Origin: Debaryomyces hansenii CBS767
Taxonomy: Eukaryota > Ascomycota > Pichiomycetes > Serinales > Debaryomycetaceae
Direction: 5' to 3'
Assembly (NCBI RefSeq): GCF_000006445.2
Contig: NC_006047.2
Location: 1,798,001-1,862,000 of the forward strand
DNA length: 64,000 bases
Part shown: piece after piece, positions 48,135-57,406 of the stretch
How positions within the stretch are numbered: the stretch's first letter is position 1
How the letters are laid out: each line of letters begins with the position of its first letter
The notes under the pieces: model-generated
Told to the model about the DNA's origin: nothing
The model's input: the letters and a program-made list of their open reading frames with translations, nothing else
Databases searched by the model: none
Translations under genes and position numbers: made by a program

Positions 48135-50014
48135 ATGGCACAATTATCGTCCGAAGGTAATAATGCCATTATTTATTTGACGTATGCTTTTCTTTTAGCT
48201 ACGGGGATATTCATTGCGTGGAAGTATACTAAGGCAGATTCATTCTTATCTTCCAATGGAACCCAGCGAGGACTTCCGTTAGCGTTGAATTTTATTGCTT
48301 CAGGTATGTAATTTTATGACTAACTGTCTGTGATAGTAATACAACGGTCCTTTGATCAAGTAATGACGGAACAAGGAAAACAATTACTAAAAGGGAGCCT
48401 ATTTTATCTGGATTCCATTTGTAAAATACAACAATGAGACTAGCGGGTGTCTTTCCATGTCATTACCCAGAATGTTAATGAAATGGAAAGACTGAGAATA
48501 CACCGTTTGAACTCGATCAAGTTAGTACTTGCGTGAGGAAGTTTTGTTGTTATCACATAGTCTAATCATAATTAGATGAAAGTTACTAACATTGCATAGC
48601 TATGGGATGTGGTATTCTCACAACATACGCCGAAATCGGTAACATCTCTGGATTACATGGATTATTGGTGTACACTCTCTGTGGAGCCATTCCAATTCTA
48701 GGATTTGCATACTTTGGTCCTATTATCAGAAAAAAGTGTCCTGAGGGATTCGTTTTGACTGAATGGGTAAGGCATAGATTTGGTGTTATTACGGCATTAT
48801 ACTTATCGTTTTTCACTTGTTTAACCATGTTTTTGTTTATGGTTGGTGAGCTTTCTGCTATCAGAACTGCAATCGAAACTTTAACTGGATTAGATGCTTT
48901 GGCGGCCGTAATTGTTCAATGTGTAGTCACATCAATTTATACATCCATTGGTGGATTTAAAGTAAGTTTTGTTACCGACAACTTCCAGGGGGTTTTTGTC
49001 TTACTATTAGTTATCATCTGTGCAGCCGGAATGGGTTCATATATTGATATTGATAAGTCGAAGGTTGGAGAATCCGGCTTGTTGAAGGCTAATAAATTAG
49101 GTTGGCAATTGCTTTATATTTTATTCGTGGCTATATTAACCAACGATTGTTTCATGGCAGGGTTCTGGTTAAGAACTTTTGCAAGTCGTACCAATAAGGA
49201 CTTATGGATTGGATGTTCGATTGCCTCATTTGTTACGTTTGTTATTTGTACGTTGGTTGGTACTACAGGTTTCTTAGCCGTTTGGGCAGGTGATTTAGTC
49301 GTAGGCGATGTTGATGGATACAATGCATTTTTCATTTTGTTATCTAAAATGCCAGGTTGGTTGGTTGCATTTATTTTAATTTTTGTTATATCATTATCAA
49401 CTTGTACCTTTGATTCGTTACAATCAGCAATGGTATCAACAATATCTAATGATGTTTTCCGTAATAAATTGCACATTAATTATACTAGAGTTTTAGTGGT
49501 TTTAATTATGATTCCTATTATTGTGCTTGCAGTTAAGGTTGCAGATGATATTTTACAAATATACTTGATTGCCGATTTAGTATCTGCTGCTATTATTCCA
49601 GTGGTCTTTTTGGGGTTGAGTGATACCTATTTCTGGTTCTTAAGAGGATTGGATGTTATGTGTGGTGGCTTAGGTGGATTGCTTGGTGTTTTTATTTTCG
49701 GAACTGTTTATTATGGCTCTGCAAAAGAAGGTGGAAAATTGTTGTTGGTGTGGAACGGGATTTATGATGATGCTGATTGGGGACCTTTTGGTGCCTTTGT
49801 AATTGCTCCATTTGGAGGTATTGTAATATGTTTCTGTGTTGCTGCTTTAAGAATAGGTGTTACATATATTTACTCTAGAATTTCTGGTAGTCCGTTTGTT
49901 GCTTTAGACAAACCTGAGCCTAAGGAGATTATAGATTCTACAGAATTCCACAACGGCAGTCAATACGATTCAACAGAAGATAATATAAAGAAAAGCATTG
50001 ACGAATCACAATAA
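48135..50014 (+). CDS. Sodium:solute symporter, Dur3/Dur4-like, with a 296-nt intron
   Basis: Coding exons 48135-48303 and 48600-50014, 527 residues. Exon 1 ends IASG-type sequence (ATT GCT TCA G), and exon 2 supplies CT ATG GGA, giving FIASAMGCGILTTYAEIG, which restores the first membrane pair of the SSS fold. About thirteen membrane segments. The string NDCFMAGFWLRTFASRTNKDLWIG resembles fungal Dur3-type urea/polyamine transporters, but the protein is much shorter than Dur3 (735), like the Dur4/Dur7 group of Candida. SSS proteins also include myo-inositol carriers. Because myo-inositol oxygenase follows 164 bp later on the same strand, inositol is a reasonable alternative substrate. Confidence 0.88.
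48304..48599 (+). other. Spliceosomal intron in the SSS transporter gene, with a strong hairpin
   Basis: 296 nt: GTATGT donor, TACTAAC branch site at 48584-48590, GCATAG acceptor ending at 48599. It contains a 17-bp stem (48449-48465 with 48476-48492, one G-A mismatch) and a 10-nt loop. The splice restores a single SSS reading frame, so the intron is well supported. Confidence 0.93.
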
Positions 50015-50178
50015 AATTGTGATGAAGGATATTATATAAACTTATATATTTCAGTATTAATAATTTTAATGGGTGCAACTAATAAATTCTTATCACGGCC
50101 CTCAAATAATTTTTTTTTGAAAAAAACTTGACTCTAAATCTGAATTTAGCTACTTATTCTAGCACTTTATTAGTGAAT

Positions 50179-51177
50179 ATGCTGGTTAAACAGGGTATAG
50201 GAAAAGTAAAAAAGGATGTAATACCTCAAAAAGTTACAAAAGCGGAAGAAGGACCACTTCTTGAAAAGATCGATAATGAAGTAACTCTCGTTAATCAATT
50301 GAAAGGTAATATAAAAAATAAGATATCGCAGAATATGAACGAGGGAGAAAAAAAGGAGGAAACCTGGGCTGCTGAATCTGAATATTTGAAAACAGTAGAT
50401 GTGAAAGCTTTTCGACAATATGAATTAGCTTGTGATAGAGTTAAGCAATTTTATGAAGAGCAACACAAGAAACAGACTGTAGCATATAATATTCAAGCAC
50501 GTATCAATTTCAAAACAAAAACTAGAGCAAGAATGACTATTTGGGAGGGACTTGAAAGATTGAATAAATTGTTGGATGATAGTGACCCAGACACTGAATT
50601 ATCCCAAATTGATCATGCATTACAAACAGCAGAAGCAATTAGAAAAGACAATAAACCCCGCTGGTTTCAATTAGTAGGATTAATACATGACTTAGGTAAA
50701 CTTCTATATTTCTTTGATTCTAAAGGCCAATGGGATGTGGTTGGAGATACCTTTCCCGTTGGATGCAAATTTCTGAAGAGAATTATATTTCCTGATAGCT
50801 TTAAGAAGAATCCAGATTTTTTCAATCCATTATATAATACGAAGTACGGAATTTATTCTAAGGGATGTGGATTAGATAAAGTCATGTTAAGTTGGGGCCA
50901 TGATGAATATATGTATCATGTAGCTAAGTTGAATTCAACATTACCACCAGAAGCATTGGCCATGATACGATATCATTCATTCTATCCTTGGCACCAAGAA
51001 TATGCTTATAGTTATTTGATGGATAATCATGATGAAGAAATGCTTAAAGCTGTTAAGGCTTTTAATGGTTATGATTTGTATTCTAAAATTGACAAAACAT
51101 ATGATGTCGATGTATTGAAACCTTATTATATGGAATTAATAGATGAATTCTTTCCGACGAAAATTATAGAATTTTAG
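50179..51177 (+). CDS. Myo-inositol oxygenase (MIOX)
   Basis: Di-iron enzyme that opens myo-inositol with oxygen to give D-glucuronate, the entry to inositol catabolism. 332 residues from the first ATG. All six metal ligands are present: H146 (IDHALQTAE), H170 and D171 (GLIHDLGKL), H241 (SWGHDEYMYH), H266 (IRYHSFYPWH) and D299 (FNGYDLYSK); spacing matches animal MIOX closely (24-1-70-25-33). Only the first 65 residues, which are Lys/Glu-rich, differ from the family. It follows the SSS transporter on the same strand by 164 bp. Baker's yeast lacks the enzyme. The frame opens 51 bp upstream without an ATG, so the start here is the first possible one. Confidence 0.94.
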   Translation: MLVKQGIGKVKKDVIPQKVTKAEEGPLLEKIDNEVTLVNQLKGNIKNKISQNMNEGEKKEETWAAESEYLKTVDVKAFRQYELACDRVKQFYEEQHKKQTVAYNIQARINFKTKTRARMTIWEGLERLNKLLDDSDPDTELSQIDHALQTAEAIRKDNKPRWFQLVGLIHDLGKLLYFFDSKGQWDVVGDTFPVGCKFLKRIIFPDSFKKNPDFFNPLYNTKYGIYSKGCGLDKVMLSWGHDEYMYHVAKLNSTLPPEALAMIRYHSFYPWHQEYAYSYLMDNHDEEMLKAVKAFNGYDLYSKIDKTYDVDVLKPYYMELIDEFFPTKIIEF

Positions 51178-51289
51178 GACTACAAGAAGAGACATAAGTC
51201 ATTGTATATATTTATATTTAGTGTAACATAGTTAATGCAAATTTGAATGAAGAAAGAAGTAAAAGTATGCAAGAGTCAAAGTAATTAAA

Positions 51290-52777
51290 TTAACTAAACA
51301 AATTGAGAGAGCCAAAATATTGCTCAATACCATGTGGACCTGGATGTTTCCACATATCATCGAATGTGCTTAAGATTGTGACTTGACCATTGGTCTTTTC
51401 CATAATTGACTCAATAGCAATTTCTTGATTTTTTGCAGATGGGTAATTATCTCCATTACTACTTCCCTTATGTGGGTAACCAGTTTCAGTTATAACAACA
51501 TCCATATCACATGCTTTAGAAACTAAAGACTGTTCACTAGTAACATACCAACCAGCCAATTTTGCACCGATAACAGTATTAAAATAAGAATGAGGATTAA
51601 TGCCAGCAAAATCAATGTTTGAATCTTTACATAACGATGGATTAGTAGTGAATATAGCTGGTGGTTCTGATGTTGTAACTTTACCTTTATAGCCAGCGTC
51701 TTGTAATTTTGATTTAACACTCTTAATCTTGCTAATCAAGTCAGAAACTGAACAGAAATTCGAATTAATAGCTTCATTACCAACAGTAATGAAATCAAAC
51801 ACGTCATATCCGTTCTCAGAACCCCATTCTATGAATTCAGAAACAGAATCATCAATTGAATCCACACCGGCATCAGAAATATAAAATCCTTGGTTAATCT
51901 TCATTTCTAAGTCTTTAGCCTTTGGAATAATAGTATCGTATAATCCACAGTCAGTACCATAAACTCTAATCTTATTAATTCCTTTGCTTGAAATTAATTC
52001 TAAATCTGATTGAATTGTAGAGGCATCTTTACAACCTCCATCGTTTGCATATGGTGAATAGGCAATTGCAGTTGGGGCAGAAATGCTTCCAGAAGAGGCT
52101 GAAGAACTTGAACCTGAGTCTGAAGTTGATTGAGTGGAGTCAGTGGAACTAGTTGTTTCCTGATAGGTGGATGAGGAAGTTATAGTGTTTTGTGGAGAAG
52201 TAGTTTCAGGAGCGTTTGTTGAAACCGGTTCATTGTCATCCGGGCTGTTTGTTGAAACTGGTACATTGTCATTTGGACTGTTTGTTGAGGTTGGTGCATT
52301 ATCTTGTACACTGCTCATTGAAGTTGGTGCATCGTCTTGTGGACTATTTGTCGCAGCAGGAGTGTCATCTTGTGGAGAATTTGCAGCAGCAGGTGAATCA
52401 TTTCCTCCATTATTTGTTGGACTAGCAGAAGTGGTGGCGGCAGCTGTCTGAGCTGGCGCATTATTATTATTATCATCGTTCTCGTTGTCGCTGTCGTTGT
52501 TGTTATCATTATTATCGTTGTTGTCGGTGTAAACGGATGTAAACGTAGTTGGAGATGCAGCAGCTTTTCCATTCAAAGTGAAAGTATAAGTGACACCATT
52601 TGAAATGAAAATTTCAACCGGTGGTAAATTGACAGTAGTGGTACCCGTAGTATAGGTGTTTGTTTTAGTTACAGCATCCGCGGTATGGACTCTTGTAATT
52701 AAATTTGCAACTGGTGCACCAATAATCACTTGGAAAAGTAAAAAGAATGAAAGAAAGTAGGTAGAACTTATCATCAT
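51290..52777 (-). CDS. GH17 cell-wall glucanase, Scw/Mp65-like
   Basis: A secreted cell-wall protein of 495 residues. A signal peptide spans 1-20 (TYFLSFFLLFQVIIGAP), followed by a TR site near 28-29 and a Ser/Thr/Asp/Asn-rich stalk (about 85-230). The GH17 beta-1,3-glucanase/transglucosylase domain covers 236-495: AIAYSPYANDGGC, INKIRVYGTDC, FITVGNEAIN with the acid E335, and VITETGYPHKG with the nucleophile E431. The family includes Scw4, Scw10, Scw11 and Candida Mp65. Five copies of an 11-residue repeat occupy 133-187. No GPI signal is present, so it is likely held covalently or by disulphide. The length is closest to Scw11. Confidence 0.93.
   Translation of the reverse strand: MMISSTYFLSFFLLFQVIIGAPVANLITRVHTADAVTKTNTYTTGTTTVNLPPVEIFISNGVTYTFTLNGKAAASPTTFTSVYTDNNDNNDNNNDSDNENDDNNNNAPAQTAAATTSASPTNNGGNDSPAAANSPQDDTPAATNSPQDDAPTSMSSVQDNAPTSTNSPNDNVPVSTNSPDDNEPVSTNAPETTSPQNTITSSSTYQETTSSTDSTQSTSDSGSSSSASSGSISAPTAIAYSPYANDGGCKDASTIQSDLELISSKGINKIRVYGTDCGLYDTIIPKAKDLEMKINQGFYISDAGVDSIDDSVSEFIEWGSENGYDVFDFITVGNEAINSNFCSVSDLISKIKSVKSKLQDAGYKGKVTTSEPPAIFTTNPSLCKDSNIDFAGINPHSYFNTVIGAKLAGWYVTSEQSLVSKACDMDVVITETGYPHKGSSNGDNYPSAKNQEIAIESIMEKTNGQVTILSTFDDMWKHPGPHGIEQYFGSLNLFS
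52217..52381 (-). repeat. 33-bp tandem repeat in the GH17 gene (five copies)
   Basis: Five copies of an 11-codon unit of the form NSPxDxxPxST encode residues 133-187 (NSPQDDTPAAT, NSPQDDAPTSM, SSVQDNAPTST, NSPNDNVPVST, NSPDDNEPVST). It forms a probable O-mannosylated stalk and could vary in copy number. Confidence 0.92.
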
Positions 52778-53643
52778 GTTATAAAAGAATGTAGTTAGTT
52801 TGGCAAAAAGAGTGACTAAAGTAATGAAGAGAAGAAAGGCTGAATCCAGATCAGATCAAGTGGTTATTTACGGATATTTATACTTCACATCTTCAATCGA
52901 AATCCAAGTCTAATATGCTGGTTGATAGTAGTTTTGGATCAAATCAAGATAATACTGCAAAATTCTACACTGGTTAAACCGCAATAGGTAACAGCCAGGA
53001 AAATGATGCTAGTCGCATTGCCTAATTAAGCAAGATCGCAGCTTCGGTTCATTTTATATGCAGTCCTTATAAAATTGATTTTTGACCTACAGTTCTTTGC
53101 TGGACAGAATGTTAGGCAAGGCACAGCATCTATTGTTAAAAGAGCACTTGCATTAGGTGCACTGAGATGTATATTTCGATTATATACTGAGTGGCGATGG
53201 TTAGGCTAAACACTATGCGTGGTGAACTATTTGATTCATGAGCAACAATAAGAAATTGATACAGCTCTCCGCGAAATCAGTACTAGCTAAGCTGGAACTT
53301 AAACCAAATTAGATTACATTGTTTCGAGTCAATAACAGTGTAGCAAGTAAAATACTTGTTGTAACGTATGCTTATTATTCTATTTAGAAATAGAGTCTAT
53401 ATCGAATACTAGATAGAACTGAAAGACACTAACTCTTACTTTTGGAACCTTTGGAACCATCCGTAGGCAAAAAGTCACCTTTCATTTTAATGGAAATGCA
53501 GAGTCTAAATTGGGGACTTACGTAGATTTGAGACTCAAAGAATTATATTAAATATTTGTATTATTTATATTTGCAAACTATACAAAAGAGATTTTATCAC
53601 AGAATAGTCATTTACTCCAATTAGGAGAGCATCGGATAATACA
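52778..53643. other. Long intergenic region: GH17 gene promoter
   Basis: 866 bp between the GH17 start and the CDS1 stop, both on the minus strand, so most is promoter of the wall gene. TTTGGAACC is repeated at 53438-53446 and 53448-53456. No tRNA, snoRNA or coding region recognised. Confidence 0.6.
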
Positions 53644-54966
53644 TTAAGCATTTTCAATAGTAACATCTAATATTTCGAAAATTTTTGTTAATTTATTATC
53701 ATCAACAACACCAGAATTATTTAAATACTTTAACAAAGATTTCACCAATTGAACTACTTGAGGAATTGACAAGTTCATAATTGCTAATTGAAGTAAATTA
53801 CCGATGTTGACGTGGCTGATAGAAACAAAAGTTTGAATGTACAAATAAGAAAATGATCCCATGAAAAATTGGCAATCTAATCTGTCCGTAATACCACCAT
53901 GACCTGGAATGGTATCACCAAAATCCTTAATACCGAATGCTCTTTTCAAACCACTAGCAAAAAACCCACCAAATGGGGCAATCAATGAAGCAAATGTAGC
54001 AAAGTTTAATGCGTGTATATAAATTGGTTTTAAAGAAATAGTTTCCAAGTGGAAAATTTCTACCAAATTAGCAGGCAATTGATAAATTTGAGAAATGAAA
54101 ACAGGGTTTGGATCACATCTTGGATAGTTGAAGATATTTGTCGTTAAGTTTGTAGCAGGGCATATCAAGTAACTGGATTTTGATAAAAAGAATGCGAAAA
54201 GTAATGCAAAGAGACCAGTACAAACCCAAGCACCAACAAAACCTTCAACAGTCTTCTTCGGAGAAATCGCAATCAATTGTGTTCTACCGAAGGTAATACC
54301 ACAAAGGTAAGCAAAGATATCATTAACAATAACTAACCCTACCGGTAAGAAAAACCAGATTAATCCATTCAAAATATTATCAATAATAAGATGACTTTGA
54401 AAGACCACTAATATCAAGGTCGTATGAGTCATGCACAATTGAGCAAATTGAAACTTGTAGTAGCCCTTCTGTAATGTAGCAACAAAGAAAATGAATCCAG
54501 CAATGTAAGACGTGTATGAAATAATTTTATGATGAATTGCTAATAATGATAAAATTTTGTTATCATAAATTGATTCCTGGAAAAAGTTAAAGAAGCTTTC
54601 ACTGTCTAAGTAGTAGATGGTCGCAAAAAGGAAATACCAGTTTAACAATTTGTTGAATGGCAATTTCTTGTCTCTAGCCGGCTCAGCAGTCAAACTTATG
54701 ATCTCCTTGAAAGTCAACGTCTGTAAGAGAAATACAACACTAATCAAAGCAAGATGACCTGACAACAAACAGGTAAAGAAAAACGCTATCATGACAATTG
54801 TCCATATAGTTCTTGTAACAAATGCTTGTTTTTTCTTTTCATGTTCATGGGTCACGGACAGGGATGTTTCCTTTTCCTTTACATCTTTGGCAGCCACATC
54901 CTTTGCATCCTTCGTATCAATCGAAGAACCCTTGATGTCTTCCGTCTTCTTTACTATATCAGCCAT
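53644..54966 (-). CDS. CDS1: Phosphatidate cytidylyltransferase (CDP-DAG synthase)
   Basis: Makes CDP-diacylglycerol from CTP and phosphatidic acid in the ER, the branch point for phosphatidylinositol and phosphatidylserine. 440 residues from the chosen ATG. The family signature is intact near the C-terminus: GLKRAFGIKDFGDTIPGHGG followed by ITDR, with the SPKKTVEGFVGAW motif upstream. About eight membrane segments. An in-frame ATG 30 bp upstream (54996) would add MLLFNYIFQP; I prefer 54966 because MADIVKKTED begins a typical charged cytosolic tail. A palindromic UASINO-like site lies upstream, at 55278-55293. Confidence 0.96.
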   Translation of the reverse strand: MADIVKKTEDIKGSSIDTKDAKDVAAKDVKEKETSLSVTHEHEKKKQAFVTRTIWTIVMIAFFFTCLLSGHLALISVVFLLQTLTFKEIISLTAEPARDKKLPFNKLLNWYFLFATIYYLDSESFFNFFQESIYDNKILSLLAIHHKIISYTSYIAGFIFFVATLQKGYYKFQFAQLCMTHTTLILVVFQSHLIIDNILNGLIWFFLPVGLVIVNDIFAYLCGITFGRTQLIAISPKKTVEGFVGAWVCTGLFALLFAFFLSKSSYLICPATNLTTNIFNYPRCDPNPVFISQIYQLPANLVEIFHLETISLKPIYIHALNFATFASLIAPFGGFFASGLKRAFGIKDFGDTIPGHGGITDRLDCQFFMGSFSYLYIQTFVSISHVNIGNLLQLAIMNLSIPQVVQLVKSLLKYLNNSGVVDDNKLTKIFEILDVTIENA

Positions 54967-55986
54967 TGGTTGGAAAATGTAATTGAATAACAACAATTGT
55001 TACTTTAGGATTCTTAAATACAATCATTTTGGCTATTTTTTTCTGACAATTCCATAATCTGATTACATAATCGAATTTGATTATGTTATTGCATAGTCAT
55101 AATATGGCTATTTTTTCACTCTAAATCAGAGTACCCTTTATCACACTCACATCACAGGTTCATATTATCCATATCTACATTCTACAGGGTCTATTCATTG
55201 ACATTCAGTGTCATATATGGGACTTCCTTAACGCTTTATTCTCGCGTATATAACTTTGTTGGTTGCATTATTTATCAATCACATGCATGTGATAGTGATA
55301 ATCTTCTTATGCTCTTTCAACCAACAAATAAACATTGGTCTTTAGTATAATGCATAAGATCTGTTAAGCTCTCGACTTCGGTCCGTATTATAGTTACGTA
55401 TATACGTTCGAACTGATTTGTCAGTGCTAATCAGTAATTTGTAATTGCTGGCTAGCCATTCGCTCATTCCAGTTCAGTATGTAATCCTAAGTGCGACACA
55501 ACTGCAAAACATGAAAAAAAGCCTATGTCGTTTTTGTAGAAGGTATTCCCAAGTCTATTTATTAGCTCTGTGCTGTGCTTGATTACAGGATGATGTAATT
55601 TAGTGCCGATAGTATTCTGGGGGCGATTTGTATTCTTATCGCGATATGCATACAGTCTATATAAAATTTCAAGTCTACAATTTCCATAGTTCATGTTAAA
55701 CTGTACAACACCTCGTAAGTTCAATATGGTATGGTATATTGCAAATCATCGATACTGTTAATATATTTAAACACTCTATATGCTATCTTTGAAAACCTCT
55801 TTAGGGAAGTGTAGGGGAGTGTAACACTGAGTCAAAAGCGGGTAACCGTCATCCAATCTAAAGTGTCACAAAGACCCCAAGTAAAAGTACTCAGTAATTT
55901 TTTCTGTTAAATTAATTGCTTTCTTTTCTTAGTTATTTTGACAAATAGACAGATATACTACTGAAAAACTCGGATTTTTCCTATTT
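54967..55986. other. Divergent intergenic region, CDS1 / SUI1
   Basis: 1020 bp. It contains a 16-bp palindrome at 55278-55293 (annotated separately), an inverted repeat ACATAATC (55061-55068) facing GATTATGT (55075-55082), and TGGCTATTTTTT twice (55031-55042, 55102-55113). A short minus-strand frame at 55464-55724 has no protein-like character. No RNA gene recognised. Confidence 0.65.
55278..55293. promoter_or_regulatory. 16-bp perfect palindrome with two CATGTG E-boxes (UASINO-like)
   Basis: ATCACATGCATGTGAT reads the same on both strands and holds CATGTGAT in both directions. The established UASINO core bound by Ino2-Ino4 in baker's yeast is CATGTGAAAT. The site is 312-327 bp upstream of the CDS1 start. 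CDS1 is a known inositol-responsive gene in baker's yeast, so the placement makes sense, but the regulator used in this yeast is not known. Confidence 0.5.
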
Positions 55987-56410
55987 ATGTCAACTATCCA
56001 AAACTTAAACGCCTTTGGTATGTATTATTTGTGATGATATCAAAATATGACACAAAGAAAGAGAGATATTGTTATGCAAAACACTGAGACACATATACTA
56101 ACTAAATATAGATCCATTCGCCGATACTGGTGATTCTGAAGCTCAACCAACAAATTACATCCATATCCGTATCCAACAACGTAATGGGCGTAAAACTTTA
56201 ACTACTGTTCAAGGTTTACCACAAGAATATGACTTGAAGAAGATTTTGAAGGTTTTAAAGAAGGATTTTGCCTGTAACGGTAACATCGTTAAAGATGAAG
56301 AGTTAGGTGAAGTTATTCAATTACAAGGTGATCAAAGAGTTAAAGTGAGTGAATTTTTGATTTCTCAATTACAATTACCAAAGAAGAATATCAAGATTCA
56401 TGGTTTCTAA
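55987..56410 (+). CDS. SUI1: Translation initiation factor eIF1, with a 94-nt intron
   Basis: eIF1 guards start codon selection on the 40S subunit. Coding exons 55987-56017 and 56112-56410, 109 residues, one more than baker's yeast Sui1. Exon 1 gives MSTIQNLNAF, and the split Asp codon starts DPFADTGDSEAQPTNYIHIRIQQRNGRK. The SUI1 fold follows: KTLTTVQGLPQEYDLKKILK, DFACNGNIV, GEVIQLQGDQR, ISQLQLPKKNIKIHGF. Intron 56018-56111 has GTATGT, TACTAAC (56096-56102) and TATAG. The early intron position is typical of highly expressed yeast genes. Confidence 0.97.
56018..56111 (+). other. Spliceosomal intron in SUI1
   Basis: 94 nt with GTATGT donor, TACTAAC branch site 10 nt before the acceptor AG. 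Removing it joins the Asp codon and restores the eIF1 frame. Confidence 0.95.
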
Positions 56411-56644
56411 CTTGATCATGCTATTATTGTGAACATTTATTATTATATAGTAAATATTAGGTTCCTATCGGCATCTGTGTATGTATAGTGTATATTGCAT
56501 TTAGTCGATTAGATAGCTGAATGAAGCCTTCATAGTTTGATATTTATTGTAAGCACAAATTCTCGCAATTTGTATTTTAAGATTTTAAAGGGCCCTTCAC
56601 AAAAGCATCACAATTTTTTTTAATTAGACCATTAAACATTCAAC

Positions 56645-57379
56645 ATGCCGGGTGATTTAAATTTAAAGAAGTCATGGCATCCTGGTTTAATGAAAAACCA
56701 GAAAAAGCTCTGGGAACAAGAACAAGAGGCGTTAGGTGAACATTTAAAGATAAAGGCAAAAAGTGAAGAATTAAAAAAAGAAAAGGAAAAACAAGAATTA
56801 ATCAAATTACAATATGGTGATGCCAATAACGTTCCTATAAAAGTAAAAAGGGAGCTAAATAATCTTAACTGGATGTATGATGATTCCAAGTCTGGCAATA
56901 AATCAAATAGTGAATTCAATGACATGGATGATGAGTTCTTGCTAGGTAAGCGAAAGGTTGAGAATATGCTTAGCGGAAATAAATATATTGACACTAAAGA
57001 AACTAGCAGATTTGAAGAAGCCATAAGCTCCTCAAATAATGGTGACAAGAATATCCAGAATGACCCTCTAATAAGAATAAAGAATGAACAGTTAAAGAAG
57101 TACCAGTCAGTTAAAGATTCAGGTAGACATAGTTCTAAAGACAGGCACCGATCTAGAGATAGGTCACCGAATAGACATACATTTAGGCATAAAAGCGATA
57201 ATGATAAAGTTTCAAAGCATAGACATTCAAGTCACAGAGAATCGAGATCAGGGAGGTCAAAACTGAAGAGTTCACATAGACATTCAAGAGATAAAGACTC
57301 CATCGATGGTTCTAAGGATTATAGTCATCTTTCACAAAGAGACAATACTAAAACTCCAAGTGAATTCATAACGTACTAA
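56645..57379 (+). CDS. CWC25: Pre-mRNA splicing factor Cwc25
   Basis: A 244-residue homologue of Cwc25, which joins the activated spliceosome and promotes the first catalytic step with Yju2 and Isy1. The N-terminal signature is clear: [19 protein letters not shown], then [13 protein letters not shown], the conserved head that sits by the branch helix. [12 protein letters not shown] near 73-84 matches the next conserved block. The C-terminal third is a charged, Arg/Ser/His-rich tail ([14 protein letters not shown]), as in fungal homologues. It is longer than baker's yeast Cwc25 (179). It converges on HSL7 with 27 bp between stops. Confidence 0.94.
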   Translation: MPGDLNLKKSWHPGLMKNQKKLWEQEQEALGEHLKIKAKSEELKKEKEKQELIKLQYGDANNVPIKVKRELNNLNWMYDDSKSGNKSNSEFNDMDDEFLLGKRKVENMLSGNKYIDTKETSRFEEAISSSNNGDKNIQNDPLIRIKNEQLKKYQSVKDSGRHSSKDRHRSRDRSPNRHTFRHKSDNDKVSKHRHSSHRESRSGRSKLKSSHRHSRDKDSIDGSKDYSHLSQRDNTKTPSEFITY

Positions 57380-57406
57380 CTGACATGAAATATAGTGACT
57401 CACTCA

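Noticed and set aside
48304..48599. Possible snoRNA inside the SSS transporter intron
   Set aside because: There is a hairpin and a CTGA, but no convincing box C or H/ACA pair, so I report only the hairpin.
55464..55724. 86-codon minus-strand frame between CDS1 and SUI1
   Set aside because: No family match recognised, mixed composition and no promoter context; probably chance.
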